Below, in pieces: positions 1-10,490 of a stretch of 64,000 bases of DNA; position 1 is the stretch's first letter, and each line of letters opens with the position of its first letter. The stretch covers positions 940,001-1,004,000 of the forward strand of contig NC_059551.1 in NCBI RefSeq assembly GCF_905220415.1. The letters are read 5' to 3'. Under the pieces are notes generated by a model. It saw nothing but the letters and a program-made list of their open reading frames with translations, had not been told where the DNA came from and searched no databases. The DNA comes from Colias croceus (lineage: Eukaryota; Arthropoda; Insecta; Lepidoptera; Pieridae). The position numbers were made by a program, and so were the translations under genes.

Positions 1-286
1 AGACAGGAAACGACCCAACCTCATCCTCTAGCCATAGAACCACTCACTGGCCAACGATACCGATACACAAATGTGAAATCACAACACCAACACATAAATA
101 TAGCAATGGAGACAATCTGAGATAAAACCACGTACTCTCACGTAATCTCATGTCGGAGAAAATCCGTAGCGGTCCAGGCGAAGCGTCCGCGCTATCATTT
201 AAATTTAACTTGGGACACCGCCGTCTGTCGCCGGCTATATTTTTACACCGCGTATAATTCACGACACACGCAGTCTCAGCAGAGGA
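1..286. other. No feature seen
   Basis: This AT-rich stretch leads into a CpG-rich block. I see no coding signal, repeat structure or RNA gene in it. Confidence 0.5.
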
Positions 287-520
287 ACGATCGACTCGAA
301 ACGCGCGCGTCTCTCGCAAGGGATGCGGCGCGAATGAGTCGTGCGCGGCGCGCGGCGTTCCCCTCGGCCGCGTGTCCCCCGCGCCCGCCCCCCCGCGTCG
401 CCCCCGCTTGCGCCCCGCACCCGATCCGGTGCAGTATGCACTATGCACTACACACTACAGCCTCCACATGGCTCGAGCTCGAAGCACGCCGGGCCGATCG
501 CGATAGCGCGCGAGCATTCA
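287..520. promoter_or_regulatory. CpG-rich block, possible promoter or first exon
   Basis: The composition switches sharply from AT-rich to strongly GC- and CpG-rich, with runs such as GCGCGGCGCGCGGCG and a C-rich tract near 370-420. Open frames exist on both strands, but they come from the base composition (few stop codons in GC-rich DNA) and none looks like a known protein. In insects such blocks often mark a promoter or 5' untranslated exon, which is only an inference here. No TATA box or splice site fixes a direction. Confidence 0.3.
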
Positions 521-1294
521 TTGACTGCCGAGATAATAGCAACATTTTGTACACGTAAACATTACAACGGGGCGTCCGGCCAAATCGACACTAATCAAAA
601 GACGCCGCGCCTGTGATCATGATTGTTTTGAAATGTATGTTTATTTATGTGTCATGAATTTTTATGTTTTCCTATTAAAGTCGGCTTTTTCCTTGGAAGT
701 CTCAAAGTAAATTCTGAATAAATGAAATATTCAATTTCACATTCCTTATCGGGCAACTATCTAAACATACATACAAGAATAGCTATACTGTGTACAAAGT
801 ACTTACATTAAATTTCGACCACAACAACTGTTTTGTAACAAACACATATTATAAAGAAATCTTTGTTTCTAACACAAGAACTCTTATTCACGAACGAGGA
901 AGTCGGAGAAATAAATTTATTTTCGGTACAACAGACAGAGAATATTATCGCAAAGTTCAAGAACAGCTTTCATAATATACAACATGTATCATTGTGTTAT
1001 ATCTACAAGATTTTCCTTGATGGATCCACGGGTGGATTACATATAGATAACAATGTCTATAGATAATATTTTTAGACACACGTGTATCATTAATTATTTA
1101 ATTGTAATAAAGGTTTACTAATTAAACAGATAATTAAATTTAAGCGACGACAACTGTATTACCAAAAGACATAAAATAAACAAAACACGCGTAACCACTA
1201 ACCAGACACAAATAAATCATTTAACACAAACTAATAAGTTGTTTTGTATTTAATACCAAAATTTCTCATCGACTATCCCGTCACTACATACCTA
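521..1294. other. No gene seen
   Basis: AT-rich sequence with short open frames that show no codon preference or family resemblance. No repeat ends were recognised. Confidence 0.5.
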
Positions 1295-1779
1295 CATAGT
1301 ATAAAGAGAACAAGTAAGTTTAATCTTTGTTCCGCGCCCACCCGGGTGAGCGCCCGTCCGATTAGGCCCCTTCTGGCCTCCTCCAATCAAGCGACAGCTC
1401 AAGCCGAGGTTCGTGGTCCCCGTCAAGGGGGAACGCCCTTGTGCATGTCTCTACCAGGGTGAACCTTCAGTTCACCCCCGCGTCCGCGTTAAAATGTAGA
1501 AGCCCTTCTGGCTAACATTGAGAGACACCACACAAAAAAAAAAAATCTTTGTTCATGTACGTACGCAAGTTTGACGCATGCACACAACGCCGCTCGGATC
1601 CTTCTCATGTCATGGACCGTCCTCGTTAGGGGCGCGCCATTTGCTATGAGCGGTCGGTGTTTGTTTATACAATTATTAAAAATATCAACGTGACAAGTGA
1701 TAACCCTACGCCTCGCGAGTGTAGGTACCGTGCGCTCCTAAACACCGGGAGTCGGCCTACTTGTTCTCTTTATACTATG
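1295..1779. mobile_element. Non-autonomous TIR element carrying a retroposon
   Basis: The ends are exact 22-bp terminal inverted repeats (1295-1316 and 1758-1779) beginning CATAGTATAAAGAGAAC. A second copy lies at 55333-55618 and shares the interior, for example CGGTCGGTGTTTGTTTATAC and the GTACCGTGCGCTC block near the right end, so this is a family and not a chance palindrome. The interior codes for nothing recognisable, so the element would be moved by a transposase from elsewhere. No clear target duplication is visible at either copy, so the superfamily is unknown. This copy is longer because a retroposon was inserted at 1332. Confidence 0.7.
1332..1543 (+). mobile_element. Retroposon (LINE 3' end or SINE) with poly(A) tail
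   Basis: A 212-bp GC-rich segment ends in a run of 12 or so A and is flanked by the 10-bp direct repeat AATCTTTGTT (1322-1331 and 1544-1553). Tail plus target duplication is the mark of target-primed reverse transcription. It interrupts the TIR element around it, so it is the younger insertion. The body has no open frame of note. It most likely is the 5'-truncated 3' end of a LINE, but the family was not identified. Confidence 0.7.
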
Positions 1780-1910
1780 CTATCCCTAACGCTATAAAAC
1801 GTAATTGCTATGATCTAATCAACTATTAAACGATACTTTTACTACTGAACCCACATTATTTTAATAGCTACAGTTCAAAATTATGAGTTGCATTTATCTT
1901 TATTTATCAA

Positions 1911-2285
1911 CTAGCTTGGTGCCCGTGGCTCCGTTCACATGCACATCGTATTTTTAACTATTAACTAGTATGTAACGCAATTAAAGATATTTTCATGACA
2001 AAGGTCATGAACATAGTCTTGTTCTGCTCAAAATATTTTTTTTTATATAATATTGGACCATTTTCGTTCAGTAAACTTGAAAATAGCTTTAAGCCACAGG
2101 GTCACAGTATTTGACTTTAGAATTTTATCTAGTGTTCGCATTTAATAATTTTAGAAATATAACGAAAAGGTATAGTCTACCTATAGCCTAGTAGAGCTTT
2201 CATTTGAAACAGAGATACTGAAATCTATCAGTATCTTGGAATTATTTTCAATGAAAAAAGTTACTAATAACAAGAAAAATTCGCC
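1911..2285 (-). mobile_element. Possible degraded Helitron-like element
   Basis: CTAG at 1911-1914 is followed by a GC-richer motif (CTTGGTGCCCGTGGCTCCG) that resembles the reverse complement of the 3' ends of the Helitrons in this window. Further on, GAGCTTTCATTTGAAA resembles an internal Helitron motif. Both ends are decayed and the 5' boundary is a guess. Confidence 0.25.
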
Positions 2286-2505
2286 TCGATTCTTCAAAAC
2301 ATAAAACAACACACATTCCACCATAGTCTATCACACGAAAATCGAATACCCTCTTGCATACATGTATCTTGCACATACTCTTCACGTTTCACGCGAATTT
2401 CTCCCCTACTCCTAACAAATGTTCGTTTATTGGTACCACATTTGTGTGCACAATTTGGGCGTGCACATGTTCCCGAGGTACCGATATATCTCCGATCGGC
2501 CATTA

Positions 2506-2873
2506 AGGGTCCGTTCACACAGACCGGCTCTGAGAGGAGAGCAGATTCTTATCACGATGAAAACAGAGTTTTTAGTATTTGTAACTTAAGGTTTATTTTT
2601 GCGTGTGCACTGCTTTTGACATTAAGAATGCTTGAACGCGCTTGGTGTGAAATAATAAGAGGAGCTGACCGGCTCCGATCGCGTACTTTTTCTCGTTCGC
2701 GCAGCCGTTCAGCTCCGATTATATTCGCATCCGCTTTCAGATAGCTTCCAGCTGGTCTATGTGAAATAGTTGACGGCTCCGCTCCGACCAACTCCAAGCG
2801 TATACGATCCGGTCTGTGTGAAAAGAAAAATGCGCGCCGATGCTCTCCGAGCCTGTCTGTGTGAACGGACCCT
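2506..2873. mobile_element. MITE, Tc1/mariner-like (TA target site)
   Basis: Terminal inverted repeats of about 25 bp start AGGGTCCGTTCACACAGAC at both ends, with one mismatch, and are directly flanked by TA on each side (2504-2505 and 2874-2875). TA duplication is the hallmark of the Tc1/mariner group. The 368-bp interior is non-coding and repeats pieces of the terminus, such as ACCGGCTCCG near 2666 and a partial inverted terminus near 2800-2823. It is a non-autonomous element. Confidence 0.75.
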
Positions 2874-2875
2874 TA

Positions 2876-4950
2876 TGCATCTCAAGGATGCGCCGCGGAC
2901 TTTGCGCAGGGTTGCATTTTGTACGAATTAATGTTTTAATTGATAAACTGGATACCAGAATTTTATTAAAACTACGCAAATTTAGAAATCAAAGGCATAA
3001 TCGTCATTTTCTTCATCCTATCATATCGCTATGATCTGACTGGCAAGTCATGACGAAATTATCAATAAACACGTTAATTTTCAAAATCATCTGAAGATAT
3101 CTGACCTTATAAACGCTTGTTTTTTTGATGACAAGAGTTTTCTATTATCCTGGTTTTAGGAAATCCACGTTTATTTCGACAGAGTAGAAAGGTAGAAGCT
3201 GAGCTTTTTTTGTTAAATTTTCTACAAACGAATAGGCGAAATTTGTATTCAATTTATATTAAATCATATAAAACAATATTATTATTGATGTATATTAGAT
3301 ATAACTTGTAGTTCATTTATTTATGGGTTTTTTATCTGTGCAATCTTATCGGACACTTACAGATTAAAAAGTTTGCCCTAAATTGTGTAAAATTTGTAAC
3401 ACTTTTATAAAACAACATTTATCACTATGTGAGTGTAGGTACAATATTATTCTTATCATCAATTAAGACTGAACAAAATGGTTGATTAAAATTTACAAGT
3501 TATCAATGTGTACTTGTGTAAAATCTGAGATAACTGTGTAACTGTAACTGTGAATATCCACGTTAAAAGTCTGTCAGTCCCGCACACAGTGTACCAAGTG
3601 AAAACTTTTAATAAACTTTGATCACCAACGTAAAGTGTGTGTAAATTGTAGAAAAAATATAAAAATGCCATGATAAATTAAATTATTAGGACCTAAATGA
3701 ATGTTAAGATGACCTTAATAAGTCAACATTTAATAAAAGTTAATAATCTTTTTGTAATCTTGTTTTTTTCATAGGGGTACACTTGTACCCCTGGGTACCG
3801 TTAATGAAATTTTATTATGGGTACACGTACGGTTCTAGGGCTCGTAGTTAGGCTCGTAGGTACTTCAATAAATACGATTTTGATAATGATGAAAATGCAA
3901 GCATTATTTAATATCAACACAAACGCACGTCCATCATTTTGATCCAAATTCCAAATCTAAATTCCAAAACTTTCCAACCAAGATGCAATCACATCGAATG
4001 CGAAAGTTGATAACTCAATCGATTAGACGCAATCGAATTGAATTCTCGCTACCGATGTATCGATTATAATCGATTAGTTGTATACGCAGGCGAATCGGGG
4101 GCACAGTCATGTATGTATTGCATCTCAGTCAATCAGATTTAGATACGAGTGCCACTGGATTGCAGAACGAATTGGAATTGTTCCATAAACATTAAAGAGC
4201 TTTTGATCGGATTTTGTTTCAATTATAATTATTATTAGAATAAAGTATTTAGTTTAAACAGTCTCTTTTTACTAAGCCTATATTGAGCATGATACTTACA
4301 AAGTACACTGCTAAAATATATAACTCCTTTTGTATAAAAAAGACGACATCTATCAATCACACGTACCAAACAAACTCCCTAAAACACCCCTCATTCCACA
4401 AATCATCTCGACAAAACCAATATCATTTAACGTAATCACAGCATCCCACCTCACTTCGCTATTAACTCAATAATATACTTGCTAGACCAAATATTATTTA
4501 CCGTGCAGATTCACAAGGTAAGTTTAATGCATATTATTTAATAACTATGTACGTACATAATATTTAGGTAATGTATAAATATCTGAAAATAAAAGAAAAT
4601 ATGTAGTGGTAAGTAATAGTTTTAAGGCTAATCACAAACATATTTTGTTTAATTTATACATGACTAGAATTATTTTCAGATTCGAAAACATTTTTCTTAC
4701 TAAGCTTTTAACTAATCCTGCGCAGACGCATACCTAGCTCCCATTACACACGCTTGTCAAGTCGCATCTATCGAGGCGCGTATTATGGTCCCGCTCCCAA
4801 ATCCCGGACACAAAAAACCCCAGAATCCAGTTTGAAGGCGGCGCGCGCGCCACCCCGCCGCCATATAAATTATGCTCTAGTGCTCACGCCTGCTAGCCGT
4901 GGTTCCACACTACACTACACTTGAAATTTGGATCCGTTTACGTATTAAAA
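2876..4950. other. No gene seen; small palindrome and short GC block
   Basis: Mostly AT-rich and uninformative. An 18-bp palindrome GGGGTACACTTGTACCCC lies at 3774-3791. A GC-rich patch near 4830-4865 is followed by a TATA-like ATATAAATT, which could be a promoter, but no reading frame or transcript start supports that. Confidence 0.35.
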
Positions 4951-5118
4951 TCTGTACTAATATTATCAAGCTGAAGAGTTTGTTTGTTTGAACGCCCTAA
5001 TCTCGGAAACTTGGTGTGTTAGATAGCCCATTTATCGAGGATGGCTATAGGCTATATATTATCTCGCTAAGACCAAAAGGAGCGTAGCACTGCGGGTAAA
5101 ACCGTGGAGCACAGCTAG
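4951..5118 (+). mobile_element. Non-autonomous Helitron, 'GAAGAG' family
   Basis: The element starts TCTGTACTAATATTAT and ends GCACAGCTAG, with A before and T after, as Helitrons do. It shares its sequence with 53726-53926 and with the outer element at 37314-37749: the AGAGTTTGTTTG 5' part and the GCGGGTAAAACCG 3' part. It is non-coding. It also preserves the uninterrupted GGCTATAGGCTATA, the site at which the 37-kb copy was hit by a second Helitron. Confidence 0.8.
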
Positions 5119-5706
5119 TACAAAATATATGCTCACTCCATTCACCAATTCGTGAGGTCGGAGTGACCCTCGCCACGTCACGGAATGCGCGGGAGTCACG
5201 AGTCACGACACGGTAACGAAAGCGGGCCTTCATTAATTAGCTAGCGGTTTGCTGATATGTGAAGCACATATCAAAAGGCTTTGTGTAGGAGGCTTGTCAA
5301 ACCATGTTAGATAAATAGAAGTATCAGTTAGGTGGCGGTAGCGTCAGCAAAAAAGGACATAATTTTAAACATTTTTTTAGACTTTAAGCATAATTATGAA
5401 TTTCTATAAATATAAAGAGGTGCTACATATATTCTGAACTTTATATGCCTCACTAAGAATAACTTACATTCTAAAAAGGCGATGGTGATAAGATCTAATA
5501 GTGTATTTTCTAAATGAAACTAACAACCTCTTCCAAGACCGAAGTTTATGTAAATTTCTTATATTTTAAAGCTCCTACAACGCATCGGGCTGCCCAAGGC
5601 TGTATTTCTATAAGTGTAGCCATAACCTAGCTGCCGCTGGCTACTGCATCTAGTGTCGTTATTCCAGCAATAAAAATCTCAACTGCACACGCATAAGCAT
5701 TCATTA
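5119..5706. other. No gene seen
   Basis: A small perfect hairpin (GATATGTG/CACATATC, 5254-5272) is the only structure noted. The open frames here lack codon preference and family resemblance. Confidence 0.4.
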
Positions 5707-5874
5707 TCTACTATATAAAAATAAGTCGGGTTTTCCTTCCTGACGCTATAACTCCAGAATGCATGAACCGATTTCCACGGTTTTGCATTCGTTGGAAAGG
5801 TCTCGGGCTCCGTGAGGTTTATAGCAAAGAAAAGGTGTCTCTGGAGGGGAAACGGAGTTCGCCCGGTTTGCTAG
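5707..5874 (+). mobile_element. Non-autonomous Helitron, 'TCGGG' family
   Basis: It starts TCTACTATATAAAAATAAGT and ends CCCGGTTTGCTAG followed by T. A second copy in the opposite direction lies at 48835-49005, which fixes both ends. The interior (for example GGAAAGGTCTCGGGCTCCGT) is non-coding. The 3' part GTTCGCCCGGTTTGCTAG is a diverged form of the usual Helitron 3' hairpin region. Confidence 0.75.
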
Positions 5875-6089
5875 TTGGATATAACATAGTCGTCGTAAAG
5901 AACGGGAGCTTTTTGGTTTTACTTTAAAATTAATAAAGAACCTAAAATATTTCATCACATTTAGGGGAAAGATTTTTTGTTTGTTTTCAAGTTACCATTA
6001 AACTCAGCATACACTCGACGAAATTTCAAAACATTTACTAAAATTTTAAAACTTTTACCATGTGAACAGAGTATCTGTACAGAGTATCA

Positions 6090-6268
6090 TCACTATATAG
6101 TATAAAACAAAGTCGCTCTCTCTGTCCCTATGTCCCTTCGTATCTTTAAAACTACGCAACGGATTTTGATGCGGTTTTTTTTAATAGATAAAGTGATTCA
6201 AGAGGAAGATTTTAGTATATAATTTATTAGGTTTTAGACAAAGCGGGCGAAGCCGCGGGCGGTAAGTT
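6090..6268 (+). mobile_element. Non-autonomous Helitron, 'AAACAAAGTCGC' family
   Basis: It begins TCACTATATAGTATAAAAC and carries the GCGGGCGAAGCCGCGGGCGG hairpin region near its 3' end. The terminal CTAG has decayed to GTTA. Related copies lie at 27078-27267, 36517-36699 and, degraded, 33345-33485. It abuts the next Helitron with only two bases between them. Confidence 0.75.
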
Positions 6269-6270
6269 AA

Positions 6271-6457
6271 TCCATACTAATATTATAAATGCGAAAGTAA
6301 CTCTGTCTGTCTGTCTGTCTGTTACTCAATCACGCCTAAACTACTGAACCAATTTGCATGAAATTTGGTATGGAGATATTTTGATACCCGAGAAAGGACA
6401 TAGGCTACCTTTTATTGCGAAATATGTACCACGGGCGAAGCCGGGGCGGACCACTAG
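6271..6457 (+). mobile_element. Lep1-type Helitron
   Basis: It begins TCCATACTAATATTATAAAT and ends GGACCACTAG, flanked by A and T. The TCTG repeat near 6306-6322 and the GAACCAATTTGCATGAAAT block match the inner element at 37437-37678 and the minus-strand copy at 31452-31627. This copy lacks the TTTTATCCCGGAAATCC middle part that those two carry, so it is an internally shortened version. Confidence 0.8.
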
Positions 6458-7110
6458 TAGGCTATATTTTAATAAAGCAGGGCGAGTTATACAGGGACTT
6501 AGAAATAATAATTCTTTTTCTATTCTTTATAAATTTATAATAATAATTCTACTAGCAAAAGAAACTATATATAGTAAAAACTAAAAACATAACTAAAAAC
6601 TAAACAAAACTAAAAACTAAAAACCCTACTCCCACACGATGTTCCAAACGTAACCCAACCCTAACCAACCAGTTTTATTTATTTCAAAATCAGATAGCAT
6701 ACCCGTCACTGGAGAGATACGGGCGTTCGTTGATAACGCAGCTCGTTATCAGCCGGCTATACACACGTAAACAAACTTACGAAACATTGAACTCGTTGCT
6801 AAATATTTTCTTTTACTACAAATATCTAAGCGTATGTTATGTCCGGGTTTTGCTAGCGTTGGTTTATGAGCTGGATTTGTAAAATAACTATATTTTTATA
6901 GTTGGAAATTAGGCAGATGCAAACGAAAGGATTGGGTGAGGTGAGGGTGAGGTTTCGAATTGATTAAAAAAATCGTGAACGACAGTTTGTTTTAAAGTGA
7001 TATACAAACAAAACTATAATTATGTAATAACCTATAATTGAAAAGTAATTTATATAATACCTATAGAACAACGGCAACAAACTCGACACTTAGCGTATAA
7101 CTAAATATTA
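6458..7110. repeat. Gene-free; A-rich simple repeat
   Basis: An A-rich degenerate repeat of the form AAAAACT occupies about 6572-6632. The rest is AT-rich sequence with nothing recognised. Confidence 0.45.
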
Positions 7111-7330
7111 TCTACACTAATATTATAAAGAGGAAAACTTCGTTTGTTTGTTTGATTGTAATGAATAGGCTCATAAACTACTGGACCGATTTTAAAAATT
7201 CTTTCACCATTCGAAAGCTACATTATCCACGAGTAATATAGGCTAGGTTTTATCCCGGAAATCCCACGGGAACGGGAACTATGCGGGTTTTTCTTTGAAA
7301 ACGCGGGCGAAGCCGCAGGCGGAAAGCTAG
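7111..7330 (+). mobile_element. Helitron, 'AGAGGAAA' 5' end with Lep1 3' half
   Basis: It begins TCTACACTAATATTATAAAG and ends GGCGGAAAGCTAG, between A and T. The 5' half matches 12125-12902, whereas the 3' half (TTTTATCCCGGAAATCCCAC, AACTATGCGGG and the GCGGGCGAAGCCG hairpin) matches the Lep1-type copies at 7953 and 37437. It is therefore modular: one 3' end with an exchanged 5' end. It is non-coding. Confidence 0.85.
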
Positions 7331-7952
7331 TAAGGTAGGTATATAGAGATAGGTAGAGAATCAAGAAAATTCAATATTACCGTCACTAGAGCATATTTTC
7401 AACGGATAAAAACTTACCACAATCATAAATATCTTTAATTATACCCCCATCTACTGGATCCTATTCCTATATTGCAAAAGATTTTAATAATTATAGGAAT
7501 ATACAAGTTGAAACGATAAACGAGATGAACACTGTGATTTCTCAACAAGTAACTATACGCGTAAATAAACTTTAATTAGCATAAAATATTTTATTGGTAT
7601 TTAAACGAGTATGAAACATAACAGCTATTCTAAAATTAGAATCTTTCTGTGATTTGTCTGTTATGTCTTGGCTTGGGCCTAGAAAACCTAAACAGTATAC
7701 TCGCTGTTTAAAATGTAAGAAGAAATTATAATGAAAATTGTATATTTGATGTTTAGATGTTCATAATTTAGTCACAGAAAAATATGATGTAAGAAAAAAA
7801 GCGATGTAGCTTCAAGCCTTCGTCTGAAGTGGGATGATTTATCTACATTAACATAGTACATTAACATTTCAAATCCCTTACAATGTACTATACTTTAATC
7901 ACATCACTATACCCATCCACCTCATATTACAATACTTACCCACAAAGTCTAA
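7331..7952. other. No gene seen
   Basis: AT-rich sequence without recognisable genes or repeat ends. Confidence 0.5.
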
Positions 7953-8176
7953 TCCTACTAATATTATAAATGCGAAAGTTTGTGAGGATGTGTGTGTGTG
8001 TTTTGTTACTCTTTCACGCAAATTCTACTGAACCGATTACAATGAAATTTAGCACACATATAGAGGGTAACTTGGATTAACACATAGAATAGGTTTTATC
8101 CCGGAAATCCAACGGGAACGGGAACTATGCGGGATTTCCTTTGAAAACGCGGGCGAAGCCGCGGGCGGAAATCTAG
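7953..8176 (+). mobile_element. Lep1-type Helitron
   Basis: An intact copy of 224 bp that begins TCCTACTAATATTATAAATG and ends GGCGGAAATCTAG, with A before and T after. The same subfamily (GTTTGTGAGGATG, then GAACCGATTACAATGAAA) occurs at 33880-34092 and 50163-50384. Near the 3' end, GCGGGCGAAGCCGCGGG can form the short hairpin found upstream of Helitron 3' termini. It is non-coding. Confidence 0.9.
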
Positions 8177-10106
8177 TTTAGCAATAAAGAAAAAAAATCT
8201 AGCTCATAAAAAAATGAGACGCTTTAATCTCCACAAGTACACATAATATATTTACAGAACTGTTATCTCCATAGTTACCTGCCGTGAGAATTATTATTAC
8301 CTCACTTATCGGTTAACGACGGATTGAACCCGAGACTCTGTTTACATGCGAATGTATCACTATACCCTTATCGGCTTATATAATTTGCATATTATGTGCA
8401 TGATGAAATGTGTGCGCTATTTTTAAGAGTGCGAAGATAAAAAATAATGAGATATGAACTTCAATATTGATCTTTATATTTTATCACGAATGTGAAGATG
8501 TCGAACTGCACCGGATTAATTTTGTTGATTTCATTTCTTTTCTGTACTTAAAATTAAAACAGAATAGATTTGAATGATCGTTTGTTACAGTTTTACTTCA
8601 AAACTTGACAAAATTTAAATGATTGTAATTTTAATTTATACCATTAGAAAGCTTCATGTTTTAGGTACTTATAAGTTATATTATTTCTTAACTCAATCAA
8701 AGCTGAGATGTAGGTATGTAATCGCAACATTTAAAAAATCAACTTAATCTGACGATATACTATACAAATCAAATAATCAAATAATACCTAAATACTAAAA
8801 TAGTACACTTACAAAAATATTAACACAAAATTTTACCAACGAGATTATAGTTATCTGTCTTGACACAAAAAAAAAACAATTATCTATTTGTATTTTTAGT
8901 GTCTAATTAAAACTTTATTGGCGCCTTAAATCTATTATTATCAACGGATTCAATTAATTTATCGTTAGCACGTACGGAGCGCATGCCAAGCGTTTGTTAT
9001 ATTATTTTTATAATATTATTCATTCAACAGTCCATTGACACGACATTCGTATACAAAACAATGTTTGGAGATCTTCCTAATAATACATGAAAGTTAAATA
9101 TAATTCTAACACATTCATTTATTGAAATGTAAGTTTCAATACGGAGGTTATTGCCGAATTACAGAACTTATAGAATAACTCTTCAAATCTTTAATGTAAC
9201 TAAATACATACTTAGAAAATGTTCGTTTTATGAACTTTTGTAAGATAAACTCTGTAGTATAATCACAGAATACATAATAGTAGCTAAACGCTACAGAACG
9301 GTCACTCTCCGCATCCCGCCAAAATTAAACACTTACCTCACCCCGCACGATCAGCCTGAAAATGGCCCGCATTTGTCTGCAAGGACGATACGCAACGAAG
9401 ATTGACAACATTAATCAAATTGACTTAAAGTAGGTAATTTTATTATTTTGGATTTGTGATTATCGTTTTTCGTAGAAAATGGTTAGATATTGTGCTGTTT
9501 ACGGATGTATTTCATCAGAAAAATGCGAATTTTTTTTTACGCTAGTCACAAATGTGCCAACCATAAAGCGTTAGGTAACACACACATTTGCAGTATCTAC
9601 AGTGTAACTGTCAAAACGATAATTTTGTATGGAGTGTCCGGATATTAGTACATAATTATATTATAATGAAGGAAATTTGAGATTAAATGTGTTTTATTCG
9701 GTAAGCTACATATTTTAATCGTCAAGTACATTAAGGCTTATAATATCAAAAATGTTTTATCGTGTTAAAAATATCTGTAAGACAATAATAAACCAGGGAT
9801 TACCATGAATAGATTCTTATTTCTTATCATAATGTTTTTAAAGATAAATTCGATGACTGTGTACAAGTAAAGCCGAATAATTTTGTTGTATAATTAAATC
9901 GATGAATGATAACTCATTGAGCATTTCTGTGAAACTATATTTTATTAATAACACGAAATCATATCTTAAGGAAATGCAATATCTGATACCGAAATTCCAT
10001 TCGATTTCACGGGCTAATAATATTATTTACTACATAATTCAATCTAGATATAATGTATTATGAGTAGGTGTTTAATTCAGAACGACTGAACCGAAGTATT
10101 TATTTA
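8177..10106. other. No gene seen
   Basis: About 1.9 kb of AT-rich DNA. I found no exon-like frame, tRNA, terminal repeat pair or tandem array. Confidence 0.45.
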
Positions 10107-10275
10107 TATATTTTATTTATCACACTTTAATTCACAAGCAAAATTAGGACAAAAATAACATTAAAATACAAAAGGCATAGTTTGTACAAGCGGCGGCCTT
10201 ATTGCTAAGCAGCAATCTCTACCAGGCAACCTGATGGGAAAGGAAATGTATTAAGTTAATGGGATACTACAAAAA
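10107..10275 (-). mobile_element. LINE 3' end fragment
   Basis: Read on the minus strand, a segment with GGTTGCCTGGTAGAGATTGC and AAGGCCGCCG is followed by an A-rich, TAAA-containing end. The same GGCGGCCTT motif next to a T-rich stretch occurs at 31287-31381. I recognise this as a common lepidopteran LINE 3' untranslated region, but cannot name the family with certainty. No target duplication was found. Confidence 0.5.
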
Positions 10276-10345
10276 GAAGAAAAAGAAATATAATAATAAT
10301 TAAGAGAAGTACTTATGTGATATGTTCGCCTCCGAGAGCGGAATT

Positions 10346-10490
10346 ATAACTATAAATGCGAAAGTATGTTGGTTTGTTGGTCTATTTGACTATTTCACCG
10401 CGTCGTAACATCGTTGTCGTAACAGCCATTTTATCGTATGTTCCTCTTCAATTTACCTACTTTGACTACACAGAAGCCGCGGGCCACAGT
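10346..10490 (+). mobile_element. Degraded Lep1-type Helitron
   Basis: AACTATAAATGCGAAAGTATG matches the 5' region of the Lep1 copies after the first bases, and AGAAGCCGCGGGCC matches the 3' hairpin region. Both termini and much of the middle are lost. Confidence 0.5.
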
